From Cunninghamella blakesleeana (taxonomy: Eukaryota; Mucoromycota; Mucoromycetes; Mucorales; Cunninghamellaceae): a stretch of 64,000 nt of DNA. The notes below the pieces were generated by a model. It had not been told where the DNA came from and made no database searches. It saw nothing but the letters and a program-made list of their open reading frames with translations. Made by a program: the position numbers and the translations under genes. The first letter of the stretch is position 1. Every line of letters begins with the position of its first letter. Location: NCBI GenBank assembly GCA_017871115.1, contig JAFCIZ010000002.1:889501-953500 (forward strand), in the 5' to 3' direction. This document shows, piece after piece, positions 48,406-60,556 of the stretch.

Positions 48406-49329
48406 TAAATATATGTAATTATAGTATAAAGAAGAAAGAAGTATAAAAAAATGATTTTATAATAATAAAAAGAAAATAAAAATAAAAATAAAACACTTGG
48501 AAAAAACTGTATATATACCTTTTTTAATGGTAATACAAAAATATCGAAGTATACAAGGTATTTTTTATATTTAGCTTTTATTTAATTTTTTGAAGTACTT
48601 TTGTATCCAAAAAAAGACAACATCATAATTTATATTAAACAAAAGTTAAAGGAATCCATTAAGAAGAAAAGAATATCCCCAAAATAAAAAAAAATAAGAA
48701 AATGTGGAAAAATTAGAAAATGAATCAATTATTTTAAAGTAATGAAGCAAAGAAATCCTGTACTCAAAAAAAACAGAATATGCCAAATCAATATAAAAAT
48801 CCAACTTTAATTAATATAAATTATATTTTAAAGGCATGTGTTTAAATGCTGAAAAATGATACGCTAACATTGTTCCCAATTTGGAAATTGAGAAATCGTA
48901 CCACCATAAAATATTATTTATGAAATATTGAAATTTCGGAAAACCTTTGCATGATATTTACTTTGATTTTTTAAAAAAATTGATTTCATAAAGAGTTAAA
49001 AAATACTCAAATTGATAAAATACCAGTGGAATATTTTATTGTATTTTTATTTACTAATTTATTTATTTATATATAAGAATGTATATCTCAAATTCTCTAA
49101 GACCATGCAGATCAAAGTCTTTTTTATTTAATTTGATTTCCTACTAGTAAAGGTAAACGTGTAAATTTTATTCCACTTTTTTTCTACCTTTTATACATTT
49201 ATTTAAAAGTCACGTATATATATTATTATGCAAATAAAATATGAAGATATTTACCAAATTCATTATATAAGTTTTTACTTTTTTATTTGGTATTAAAAAT
49301 ATAAAGTATATTTGATTATGGTTACAAGT

Positions 49330-49360
<31 letters not shown>

Positions 49361-49659
49361 CTCTCATATTTTTATTGTATATATATTCAATAATATAATT
49401 TTTTAATTTTAGAATGATTTATATCATTTATATATATTTAAAAAAAAGAAAATTGTTTAATATAATATTTAAACATTATTAACCTCATCAACGATATGAA
49501 AGACTTAATTACTATTAAATTTTATTTATTTTAAAGATTCTTCACCTTTTTTTATTGATCTTCTTTTCTTTTTCTTTTTCTTTTTCTTTTTTTTTCTTTT
49601 TTTTTTTTAGCTAATAAATATGAAATAATTATTCTACAGTTTTTCATTTTAATAAAAAG
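48406..49659. promoter_or_regulatory. conserved upstream region of array copy 1
   Basis: It carries the TATA box near 48510 and the block AAAGGCATGTGTTT near 48829. This block recurs near 53493, 57764 and 61021, about 410-470 bases upstream of each array gene. Farther upstream is a TA tract (49331-49360). No intact plus-strand gene remains. Confidence 0.55.
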
Positions 49660-49789
49660 AAAAACAACTGAATTTTAACAAAGAACTGTAAAATACAGAT
49701 TTGAATTTTAAGTTTTGATTCAATACCTCTTTTTGTTACACAATAACGGATGTAACCCAGTTTTGATTAACCAATATTTACTATTCAGT

Positions 49790-49930
49790 TCTAATTAAGT
49801 GCTATTCAGCATCATTAAGTGCTATTCAGCATCATTAAGTGCTAATTAAGTATCATTCAATACTGTTCAATTTTAATTAAGTACTATTCATTACTGTTTA
49901 ATTCTGAGCAAGCGTTGTTCAATTTTTATT
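49790..49930. repeat. minisatellite, left array
   Basis: Degenerate tandem copies of a unit close to CAGTTCTAATTAAGTACTATT are present, with a shorter CAGCATCATTAAGTGCTATT variant repeated twice. It is the reverse complement of the right array at 51470-51710. Confidence 0.8.
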
Positions 49931-51469
49931 TCAAAAAGTTTATTAATAAAAAAAAAATATACCAACTCCTAGCCATTCTAAATACATAAAATGGATTTGA
50001 AATTTATATAATGGTTGCTGATATTATTACATTTTTGATAGTTATAATATTTACCAATAATGAAAACAAGCCAATAACCTAGGTTACATTTTAAAGAATA
50101 CCAGCACGGAATATATTCTAAATCCAATCATTCAAAAAGAAATATTAATAAACGTAAAAGGAAAAGAAAAAGGAAGAAGAAAACGCGTGCCTTTTAGTTA
50201 GAAGTGCATGGAACATCTAAAACAATCTAACTAATATGATATAATAATTAATCAAGTTATAACATTTCCAGGATGGTAATATTTTCTATTAGTTTAACAA
50301 AGCGCACTTTAACATAATAAATGATGCACTGTGATAAAAAAATGCACTTAAAAGTACTGAAAAAGACTGAATTTTTAGCAAAAATAGGTTTGTGCTCATT
50401 TTTTTTAAAAAAAATACTAAAAGAGCACATAATGAGATAAATATATTTTAAAAAGGAAACCATTGTTACAAAAAAAATTGAAAACTCGTATCTTTGCTGT
50501 AGTTTTATTTATATTAAATAATGCTGCTATAATAAAGTGGCAATAATAATAATAAAAATAAAAATTATGTTGTAATTCGGAATAACTTCCAAGAACAAGT
50601 CTATGTCTTGTCACTCCAGGATATGTACAATAATAATTTCTTGATCCTTGGAGAATATCAATAGAGCTATATCGTTCTATATATGTAGCATTATTATCAA
50701 ACCATGAGGCATCTGCTACGAGCAGTTTTTAATTTTTAGTGGATGGGTTTGGACCTTTAATCAGATTATCTTCCTCAAAACAAACATTTTTAATGATATC
50801 TACTATGCATAATATTGAAGATTCATTGAAATTCAGGTGATATAAGGTATATATCAGCTTTCTAAAATACTTTTTCCATACTCTTTCATTATTAGTTCGT
50901 ATTCTGAGATGTTTAAATGTTGGGATACATAGAATTACCACAATGAATAATTTCTTTTCCAATATACTTATAATTATTACTAACTCCTTGCCTTGAACTG
51001 TCGTGTTTACCTTTACAAAATTTCTCAAGAAGCATCTTGATATCTACTTCTGATTCTTTTATTTCTTATAAATTTGCTTCCATTTCTTCTAACGATGGTA
51101 GCTCAGGTTCAAATAATTTGATTTTGTTTCCATCTTCTAACTCGCCAATGATAGGAACAGAGCTATCATATATATTTGTGTCAACATGATTACCATCATC
51201 ATCATCGTCTTTTAAACTAATAAATTTTTCAGAAATTAATTTTGATAATATATTTTCAGTATTAGCGATTGGATTTAGGTTATATTCTGCCGGTAATCTT
51301 TAAAAATGTAACCAAGTTCATTAACTTGTTTCTACTGTTGGTAAATATTACAATTATCTAAAGTATAATAATATCAACATTCGTTATATAAATTTCAAAT
51401 ATATTTCTAATACTTGGAATGACTAAAATTAGAAGAGTATATATTTTTTATTTATAAATTTTATGAAAT

Positions 51470-51710
51470 TAGAACTGAAAAGTACTTAATCGGAACTGAG
51501 TAGTACTTAACCGGAACTGAATAGTATTGAATAACACTTAATTAGAACTGAATTGTACTTAATTAGAATTGAACAGTATTGAAAAATACTTGATCAGAAC
51601 TGAATAGTATTGAATAGTACCTGATCAGAACTTAATAATGCTTAATTAGAACTTAATAATACTTAATTAGAACTAAATAGTACTTAATCAGAATTGAATT
51701 GCATTCATTA
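51470..51710. repeat. minisatellite, right array
   Basis: About eleven degenerate copies of a unit close to AGAACTGAATAGTACTTAATT are present. Unit order is opposite in orientation to the left array, which makes the pair a long imperfect inverted repeat. Confidence 0.85.
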
Positions 51711-51830
51711 TTATAAAACAAAAGTGGTACTGAATCAGAAATTAGAATTCAAAAAATCAATACTTTTCGGTTCTTTATTAAAATCCAACAAACCTTAAAA
51801 AATTCAGTTCTTTTTTTGCCATTATGAAGG

Positions 51831-52436
51831 GCATTTATTCCTGGATTAGGTTAGGTTATGCAAAAAAGCTCTGCTAAGACTTTAGACGTGTGCAAACAAA
51901 ATATTTCAAATTACAAATAATTTATAATTATATTTAATTTATATTTTTCTTTTTTTTTTTTTGCATACAAGTAATAGTAAATAATAAACTAAATATTCAT
52001 ATATATTAAATATAACATTTCAATTTATATTACAAAAAAATACGTTATAAATAATTATTTACTTTAATACAACATTAGATACTTTTTAACAAATACAGCA
52101 TTACCACGAATAATAAAATAAAGGAGACTGAAGCCTATTTTATTCAAGAAAATTAATAGCAATATATATATATTTAAATAATACAGCTAATAGAGTTATA
52201 TGTTAAATATTGAAGTTACTATAATAACTCTTTACATTATTTATAGATAAATAAAATTGATGGAAAAAGATGGTTTTATTGAAAGTATAATAAAGTAAGA
52301 TCTAGATATCAAATAAGAGTATTTATTTATTTATTTTTCAAATGTTCTGCAATAAAAAACCACAGTATGGAAAAAGCATAAGCATTTGTTTTTAGATTTA
52401 TACATATATAAATAAATACTGAAAAGAAAAAATAGC
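51831..52436. other. intergenic before array copy 2
   Basis: AT-rich sequence; from about 52250 it is the start of the second copy of the segmental duplication. No gene is seen. Confidence 0.5.
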
Positions 52437-54000
52437 CTAGTTGTTACAATCATTTTCGAGCTGACCGTTGGAACGCTTCAATTTATTAGCTTCTTCACAA
52501 TAATAATTAGCTCTATCTTTCATTTGTTGGTCTGTAACAGCTTCATTAACATAATTTTCGTAAGGACCAATAGTTACAAAATATTCAGGAGGATTAATCA
52601 CAATATATTGGCCATCACCAGTCAAATGTTCGTATGGTTCACCAAAGTTATTATGATATACTTTTACATACCAATTGTTAACAGTAGCAAGATCTTCTAA
52701 ATTTTCAAGTACCTTTTTTGCACTCATATCAGTATTATCACCTTTATTTATTTCATATTCAACCACTTTTTGATCATCCTTTTGGTCTTCGGGTACATTA
52801 TCGCGATAAGGAATAACAAAGTGGTACACAACATTTGGTTCTCCAAGAGTTTTATCAGCAGTGTACCATATAATTTTGTTATTGTTCCATTCTGATGAAT
52901 GTTTATCAATAAGTTTATATGTCCATGTGTCGGAAACTGATTCGAACCATTGATAAAGTTTATAAGCCGAGCTTAAAAGACTTACTGGACTGACGGAGCA
53001 TTCTGCTTTGTTAATAAAAAGCGTGACAAAAAGAGATGCCAATAAAAATTTAAAACCAATGAACTTCATTAAGTATATGTAATTATAGTATAAAGAAGAA
53101 AGAAGTATAAAAAAATGATTTTATAATAATAAAAAGAAAATAAAAATAAAAATAAAACACTTGGAAAAAACTGTATATATACCTTTTTTAATGGTAATAC
53201 AAAAATATCGAAGTATACAAGGTATTTTTTATATTTAGCTTTTACTTGATCTTTTGAAGCACTTTTGTCTCCAAAAAAAGGCAACATCATAACTTATATT
53301 AAACAAAAGTTAAAGGAATCCATTAAGAAGAAGAGACTATCCCCAAAATAAAAAAAATAAGAAAATGTGGAAAAATTAGAAAATGAATCAATTATTTTAA
53401 AGTAATGGAGCAAAGAAATCCTGTACTCAAAAAAAACAGAATATGCCAAATCAATATAAAAATCCAACTTTAATTAATATAAATTATATTTTAAAGGCAT
53501 GTGTTTAAATGCTGAAAAATGATACGCTAACATTGTTCCCAATTTGGAAATTGAGAAATTGGATCACCATAAAATATCATTTATGAAATATTGAAATTTC
53601 GGAAAACCTTTGCATGATATTTACTTTGATTTTTTAAAAAAAATTGATTTCATAAAGAGTAAAAAATACTCAAATTGATAAAATACCAGTGGAATATTTT
53701 ATTGTATTTTTATTTACTAATTTATTTATTTATATATAAGAATGTATATCTCAAATTCTCTAAGACCATGCAGATCAAAGTCTTTTTTATTTAATTTGAT
53801 TTCCTATTAATAAAGGTAAACGTGTAAATTTTATTTCGTTATTATTATTATTATTTGCCTTTTATATATCTATTTAAAAGTCATGTAATTTATATTATTA
53901 TGCAAATAAAATATGAAGATATTTACCAAATTCACTAATAAGTTTTTATTTTTTTATTTGGTATTAAAAATATAAAGTATATTTGATCATGGTTACAAGT

Positions 54001-54036
<36 letters not shown>

Positions 54037-54450
54037 TCTCATATTTTTATTGTATATATATTCAATAATATAATTTTTTAATTTTAGAATGATTTATATC
54101 ACTTATATATATTTAAAAAAAAGAAAATTGCTTAATGTTATATTTAAACATTATTAGCCTCATCAACTATATAAAAGACTTAATTACTATTAAATTTTAT
54201 TTATTTTAAAGATTCTTCACCTTTTTTTATTGATCTTCTTTTCTTTTTCTTTTTTTTCTTTTTTTTTTTTTAGCTAATAAATATGAAATAATTATTCTAC
54301 AGTTTTTCATTTTAATAAAAAGAAAAACAACTGAATTTTAACAAAGAACTGTAAAATACAGATTTGAATTTTAAGTTTTGATTCAATACCTCTTTTTGTT
54401 ACACAATAACGGATGTAACCCAGTTTTGATTAACCAATATTTAATATTAA
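52250..54450. repeat. segmental duplication, copy 2
   Basis: This is the counterpart of 47586-49790. Similarity continues more weakly to about 54860, where it matches 49930-50300. Confidence 0.85.
52437..53069 (-). CDS. secreted protein of the four-copy array, copy 2
   Basis: An intronless gene of 210 aa with the same signal peptide as copy 1 (KFLLASLFVTLFINKAEC), and the same motifs YTADKTLGEPNV, EINKGDNTDMSAKK and GDGQYIVINPPEYF. The tail has cysteines in YYC and DC. It differs from copy 1 at about 40 positions, spread through the mature part and almost absent from the signal peptide. At several sites it agrees with copy 4 against copy 1 (for example SLLSSAYK). TATATATA lies at 53174-53181, about 105 bases before the ATG. 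Confidence 0.85.
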   Translation of the reverse strand: MKFIGFKFLLASLFVTLFINKAECSVSPVSLLSSAYKLYQWFESVSDTWTYKLIDKHSSEWNNNKIIWYTADKTLGEPNVVYHFVIPYRDNVPEDQKDDQKVVEYEINKGDNTDMSAKKVLENLEDLATVNNWYVKVYHNNFGEPYEHLTGDGQYIVINPPEYFVTIGPYENYVNEAVTDQQMKDRANYYCEEANKLKRSNGQLENDCNN

Positions 54451-56724
54451 TCAGTTCTAATCAAGTATTATTCAATTTTAATTTCATAAATTTATTAATA
54501 ATAACATATTTGCTATACTAATTTTCAGCCGTTCAAAGTATCTAAATTGTATTTGATAAATATATAATGATTGGCAATATTATTATATTTTAGGCAGATG
54601 AAATATTTACCAATAGTAAAAACAAATTAATGAGCTTGGGACGATTTTTAAAGGATTTCGGCACGGAATATGATCTAAATTTAAGCAATCAAATATGGTA
54701 TTAACAAATGTTAAAAAAAATGAAAAAAAAGAATACTAGTACGTTTTATTTGAGAGTATATGCAATATCTAAAATAAGCTAACTAATATGATATAATAAC
54801 TAATTAAGTTAAAACATTTTCAGGATAATAATACTTTTTTATTAATTGATAATATGAAATTTAATATAATCAAAGCAAGTATATAAGCAATGCAATATGT
54901 TTAATATATATCAAATTACAATGAAGTTTACAATTTATGCTATTTCTATTTAATACTTCATTTAATAATACCATTATTACTATTGTTATTATTAAATTAT
55001 TCTTTATTTAATATTAATACAATTACAGTAAAAAAATAGAAGCTTACATTTTTTTTTATAACAGCAACTCCTTTTATATATATATATATATTACTATATA
55101 CTGTTTTATTTTGAAAAAAAAAAAATGAACACAAGTCTATTTTTGCTAAAATTCTGTTCTTTTCAGTACTTTGAAGTTCATTTTTTATTACGGTGTTGTG
55201 ATAATTAAAGAACAAAAATTAAACGAGTCATTTTTTATTTTTTCAACTTAATATGCAACTTTTCAAAATGATAATTATTATAATGACAGTAGCAGCAGTA
55301 ATAGTGATAACCATTATGTTAGAATTAAGTGTCTGAAATATTCTGAAAGAATTGAAATTCCGATAGAAACGCTTTACTTCCACTTTCTTTCTCTTTTTTT
55401 TCCTTTTTTGTATATAAATAGTATATTGTATGCATATATATATTAAATATAACAATTCATTTTATATTATAAAAACCTGTTATAAACAATTAGATATTTT
55501 AAACATAATACCATTTATATCAAAAAATAACTCAACTGTAGATAATAATAAAATAAAAATACAATTAAAAAACTTTTATTCAATTGAATCAATAGCATAC
55601 ATCATGGTTTATTCAACCTTCTCTATATATATAATTTTAGAATACAGATATTTTTTCTGTTTTATAATATATGTATACATATATACTTATCAAGTTAACA
55701 ATTATAAAATAATCTTGTAATACTCTATAAAAGCTGTTCTTAGTACTATATTATAATAGCGAAAAGTGAATAAACCAAATATTATATTAAATCAATATCT
55801 TATATCCAGCAATCTTCATAATACTTTATTTCTTTGATACGTAGTAATATAGAAATATCTTTCTTTTCGTAGGCGTTAATATAATATTAATAATTTATTA
55901 ATATGTAAATATATAATATAAAGTGTATATAAATAAAAGGGGAAAAGAAAATCGCATGCATATCATTATATATTTACAATACTTTTTTATTATTATTAAT
56001 ACCAATAGTTAAAACAGTAGTAAACATGAAAAAAAAAAAAATCGATCAACAGTTAAATCACTGCTCTCAAGTAAATAAATCACCAATTTTATAAATAAAA
56101 GATGTTTTTTGAAGAAGCAATAATAAAAGCTGAAGCAAAAGTGTTAAAAGGAAAAGTATATGCAATTAAAATACTAGATGATGATGATCTTGTACTGTAC
56201 CTACACTATTGATTTAATTAAAAAATAAATAATAAAAGAAATGAATAGTTATATATACAAGGTGAACAGATAATAATCATAAAATGAACCAAAAATCAAA
56301 TTTACATTGATGAACCTAATAATCCACTTATTTGAAGAAGAAAAATACAAATAGAGGACCAAATGGAAAATATAATCTATAAATATTTATACATATGCAT
56401 ATTTATTTAATTTTTTATTATGATTTGACATATATATATATAATAATACAATCAGAATTGTATGATGAATCTTGAAGGCAATATATTTACACTTCATATT
56501 ATTCATGAATAAATAGAAATATGCAATTATAATACAACATTAAAATAAGATAAAGTGATGAATTTATTTAGAATATAATGGATTAATACTTAAAGTATAA
56601 AAAGCTATTTTTTAAATGTTTTGCAATATAAAAACCAAGTGGAGAAAAAGCATGAACGTTTTTTTTTATCAATTTTATTAACTCTATACTATATCTATAT
56701 AATTATTTTTTAAAAAAAAACAAA
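53070..56724. other. upstream region of copy 2 and intergenic, with relics
   Basis: The first 1.4 kb duplicates the flank of copy 1. Then comes a block at 55122-55207 that matches 50320-50403 in inverted orientation, and a short plus-strand relic at 56102-56212. No intact gene is present. Confidence 0.5.
56102..56212 (+). pseudogene. short coding relic, type R
   Basis: A 36-codon frame starting ATG reads EEAIIKAEAKVLKGKVYAIK, then a run of four Asp, then LVLY and a stop. The same pattern, more degraded, occurs at 59319-59444 and 63321-63420. It looks like the surviving piece of a gene once present between array units. No family is recognised. Confidence 0.35.
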
Positions 56725-57354
56725 CTAATAGTCACAACTACTACCGCTTTGACCATTGGAACGCTTTAATTCATTTGCTTCATTACAGTGGAATTTGGAT
56801 CTTTTATTCATTTGCCATTCAGAAACATATTTTGAGACCCATTCTTCAGTAGGGCCAATAGCAATGAAAAATTCAGCAGGAGTAATCACAACATATTGAC
56901 CATCACCAGTCAAGTGCTCATAAGGATAACCTAAATTTTTGTAGACCTTGACGTACCAGTTAGTCACAGTGGCAATATCTTCCAAGTTTTCAAGTACTTT
57001 TTGAGCAGACATGTCAGTATTATCGCCTTTATTAATTTCAATTTCAATTAATTTTTGATCTGCCTTGTCCTTATCGACCACGCCATAATTGTGGGGTAAA
57101 ACAAAATGATATACAACGTTTTGTTCTCCAAGAGTTTTTTCAGCAGTATAATAAATTAACTTTTCAAGATGCCATTTCGAATGTTTTTTATTTGTAAGGC
57201 GGTAAGACCATGTATTTGTGACCGACTTGAACCATTTAAAAACTTTATATGCCTAGCTTAAAAGACTAACTGGACTAGAAGCACATTCAACGTTGCTGGC
57301 GAAGAGAGTAACAAGAAGAAAGGCGAAGAGGAATTTGTAACTAACGAGTTTCAT
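56725..57354 (-). pseudogene. secreted-protein array copy 3 with one nonsense codon
   Basis: The frame is open from the ATG at 57352-57354 to the stop at 56725 (209 codons) except for one TAG at 57253-57255. There the other copies read TCG or GCA-type codons in the SLLSSAYK region. The signal peptide (KFLFAFLLVTLFASNVEC), the Leu-Gly-Glu-Gln-Asn-Val motif, KVLENLEDIA, GDGQYVVITPAEFF and the terminal Cys pair are all kept. This points to very recent inactivation, or to a sequence error or readthrough. The only frame without the stop starts internally and lacks the signal peptide. Confidence 0.75.
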
Positions 57355-57537
57355 TGTGAATATATATCTTTATAGTATAATGAAAGATAATATATATATA
57401 TATATATATAAAGATGATTTTATAATGAATAAAAAAGAAAAATAAATGTGTAAAAGAACGCGTATATATAGTCTTTTTTTTTTTTTATGGTAATACAAAT
57501 ATTGAATATGTAAGCATTCTTTAATTCAAACTCTAAT

Positions 57538-57852
57538 TTGACATTTCATAGTAACTTGGACTCCGAAAAAGAAAACATTATAATAAAAAATACAAAATAT
57601 ATTAGAATAAAGTTAAAGGAATCCACCAAGAAGGGTATAGCCCTTAAAATAAAAAAAATAAAAAATAAAAAGAACAATAAGAATATTGGATTGTATTGTT
57701 TTAAAAATAGTAAAATAATAGATTTATACTCGAAATTAAAAAGTATTAATGTAAATCGTATCGTTAAGGCATGTGTCTATTTATTGAAAAGTGATAGGTG
57801 GAGTTTTTCCAATTTAAATACCGACTTTAAGCTTTTGATCGTCAAAAAATAA
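57538..57852 (+). other. plus-strand open frame upstream of copy 3, possible relic gene
   Basis: An open frame of 104 codons, very Lys/Asn-rich, contains IVKACVYLLKSDRW. The corresponding block upstream of copy 4 (near 61021) reads KACVYLPKNDRLELYPIW in the same orientation before a stop, and those of copies 1 and 2 are broken earlier. Conservation of a reading frame hints at a degraded divergent gene; it could also be conserved non-coding DNA. Its own ATG context is weak. Confidence 0.3.
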
Positions 57853-58478
57853 GGTGTAATATATTGATACCTGCATGAATTTTCAAAACTCTATAATTTT
57901 TTTCTTTTTAAAAAAACCCCAGTGGCACTTTTTACTTTACTCTTTATTTATATGATTAATTATAAAAATTTCCTTTTCAAATTCTTTAGATCAACACTTG
58001 TGAAGATCTTTATGTAACTAAATTAAAAAAGCCAATTGTAAATTTTATTTCGCTTTACAGTTTTTTAATGACCGTTTTTATATAATAGTTATTCTACGTG
58101 TACTACTATATAATCTTTTTCTTTTTTTGAAAAAAAAAAGTAATAATAAACAAAACATGGTATTTCAGTTTTTTTTTAATATTTAAAAAAAAATAATGAT
58201 AATCATTATGTTGAATTTTTGAAATACTATGAGCAAAAAAACATAAGGACTATCATATTTTTAGATGTGCCAAAAAATCAAAAATTTGTTAATAATTTTT
58301 AGGTATGAATCGGTCACACTTTTCCATATTTTAATTTTTAGATTTTTTATTTTTTATTTTTTGATTATTGGTCATCTTTAATGAAAATTATATATTTATA
58401 TCTATTATATATAAATATTCAATTCATAATAATAATAAAAAGGTGTTACATATATTTATTAACCTAAAACAATATAAC

Positions 58479-58511
<33 letters not shown>

Positions 58512-59923
58512 AGACTACTATTAAAGTAAGCAAAAAACATACACCATGATTATTCGGTTCATTCAATGTAAAATTCAATAAACACAATTGATTATCTTTT
58601 TACAATATATATCAAAATACAATTATAGGAGATTTGGAAAAAAAAGAAAAAGAAATGGTGCGGAAGATCAAATTCTATAAACTAGTACTACATTTTAATC
58701 AAATAACAGTATCTATTATTATTTTGATACGAGAATGTATGAAATATGCTCCTTTTTTGTATTAGTAGTAGTATATTTTAACACTTTATTGATATATAAA
58801 TATATAATAGAAAATTTATCCTAGAAGTAAAAAAGTAAATGTATATATACAATTACGTATTCAAAGTATTTTTTTAACCATTATGCACTTAATAGTATCT
58901 AAAATATTAAAAAGATTAGCAACTTGTATATTAAAATGGTCAAAAATTTGAATACAAAAGATTTGGTCTTGTTTAAAAAAGACTAATATTCTCATTAAGA
59001 AAGAAAGCAAAGCAACTATAATAAAATTATGGCCAATGGTAATTCCATCAATAAATGCGAAAAATTTTCGCAAAAATGAAAACATACATATATTCACTTT
59101 TCCTTTAAAAATGAATATATAATAAGCCTTTGATAGTAATAGGATCAACTATTTATAAATATATACCAAAAAATCAATCTTCAACAGATACAAATTTTTG
59201 ATTTATTTATTTTTCAACCTCTTTAAATTTATGACATACAATAACTTATTCCATTGACATTACTTCTATCACTACTACTCTAAAGCAACCTGATTTCGTT
59301 TTTTATGGTCAAAGATTATTTTTTCTAAAGAAACAGCAACAAAAATTAAAGCAGTAATATTAGGAGATATAGTACAAATAATTTAGGCACTAGACAATGA
59401 TGATGACCCTACATCTGAACATATTTTATTGGTAGCATTATAAAAAATAGTAAAATATTTTGATAATTATATATACAATATGTATGAAGAATAGAGGTGG
59501 GGGAAAAAATGGTATATTTAATATATATATTTGATTTTTTAGTATAGCCATTTGTAACTTTTTTTTAAAAATAAATAAATAAGTAGATAAATACATATTC
59601 ATTATCAAGAGATGCTTAAGATATAATATATAAATAAACATTTATATATGTAAATATAAACGAAAAAAAAAAAAGACTAACAGAGTTATACGTTATAACT
59701 TGAAGACAATATAATGGCACTGTATAACTTATCTACAAATAAAATAATTTAATAGTTTTTTAAAAATAAAAGTGAGAGAAAAAATGATTTTATTGAAAGT
59801 TTTATAGAATATTAATTAGATATAAAATAAAATAAAAAAATTTACATGTTCTGCAATAAAAAACCAGTATGGAAAAAGCGTGAACATTTTTTATCAATTT
59901 TATACTACGTATATATATATAAA
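57853..59923. other. intergenic between array copies 3 and 4
   Basis: It contains AT repeats, a low-complexity minus frame at 58861-59148 of no known family and the second type R relic at 59319-59444. The shared 3' flank of copy 4 (ATGTTCTGCAATAAAAAAC, near 59846) closes the interval. Confidence 0.45.
59319..59444 (+). pseudogene. short coding relic, type R, second copy
   Basis: Frame broken by one TAG. It reads KETATKIKAVILGDIVQII, then a stop, then ALDNDDDPTSEHILLVAL. Aligned by eye with 56102-56212 over the charged IKA...V...L-x-D-D-D segment. The DNA before it (ACCTGATTTCGTTTTTTATGG) resembles that before the third copy. Confidence 0.3.
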
Positions 59924-60556
59924 TTAATAGTTACAGTGTCTACCGAGCTGACCATTGGATTCTTTCAACTTATTAGCTTCTTCACAATAGTAATTAGCTC
60001 GAGATCTCATTTGGTCTTCAGTAACGTATTGTGTGACCCAACTTTCAAAAGGACCGATGGCTATAAAGTATTCAGGAGGATTAATCACAACATATTGACC
60101 ATCACCAGTCAAATGTTCATATGGAGGACCTATGTTATTACTATAGATCTTGACATACCAGTCACGAACAGAGGCAACATCTTCCAAGTTTTCAAGAACT
60201 TTTTGTGCAGACATATCAGTGTTATCGCCCTTATTAATTTCAGTTTCAATAACATTTCGGGCTTCTTTTTGGTGTGAAGGTGTTCTATGATCATAGGGGA
60301 AAACAAAATGGTATTTCACATTTGGCTCTCCAAGAGTCTTATCAGCAGTAAACCAAATGATTTTTTCATTACCCCATGTTCCTACAGTTTTATTCTTAAG
60401 ACGGTAACTCCAAGTGTTTGAAACCGACTTTAACCAGTTATAAACTTTATAAGCAGAGCTTAAAAGACTTGTTGGACTAAAGGAGCACTCGGCTTGACTA
60501 ACGAATAGAGTGACAAAAAGAAATATCAATAAAAATTTAACACCAATAAGCTTCAT
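59924..60556 (-). CDS. secreted protein of the four-copy array, copy 4
   Basis: An intronless gene of 210 aa. I start at the ATG at 60554-60556 because it aligns with the other copies and opens the signal peptide (KLIGVKFLLIFLFVTLFV). An in-frame ATG 24 bases farther upstream is less likely. It has the family motifs WFTADKTLGEPNV, EINKGDNTDMSAQKVLENLE and GDGQYVVINPPEYF, and the terminal cysteines (YYC and HC). It is the copy most distant in position from copy 1 but close to copy 2 in several stretches, and it shares AQKVLENLED with copy 3. Confidence 0.85.
   Translation of the reverse strand: MKLIGVKFLLIFLFVTLFVSQAECSFSPTSLLSSAYKVYNWLKSVSNTWSYRLKNKTVGTWGNEKIIWFTADKTLGEPNVKYHFVFPYDHRTPSHQKEARNVIETEINKGDNTDMSAQKVLENLEDVASVRDWYVKIYSNNIGPPYEHLTGDGQYVVINPPEYFIAIGPFESWVTQYVTEDQMRSRANYYCEEANKLKESNGQLGRHCNY

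Larger units (their letters stand above)
47586..49790. repeat. segmental duplication, copy 1
   Basis: By eye this 2.2 kb segment repeats nearly base for base at 52250-54450, an offset of about 4,664 bases. It covers the 3' flank, the secreted-protein gene and about 1.4 kb upstream of it. Confidence 0.85.
49660..51830. mobile_element. decayed element bounded by inverted minisatellite ends
   Basis: The left end (about 49669-49930) and the reverse complement of the right end (about 51470-51825) match in a block containing AGTTCTTT, TTAAAAT and TTGAATC stretches, and in arrays of a 21-base unit. Inside on the minus strand are stop-broken coding stretches (for example ADASWFDNNATYIERYSS near 50615-50710 and LISEKFISLKDDDDDGN near 51190-51250). 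It is probably a dead transposon of about 2.2 kb. The second array unit keeps only a shortened left end near 54312-54475. Confidence 0.55.

Noticed and set aside
49790..51710. Minisatellite arrays as subtelomeric or centromeric satellite
   Set aside because: They are short, occur as an inverted pair around decayed coding DNA, and no telomere-like repeat is nearby.
58861..59148. Minus-strand open frame of 95 codons between array copies
   Set aside because: Hydrophobic and repeat-like with no family resemblance; not conserved in the equivalent place of other units.
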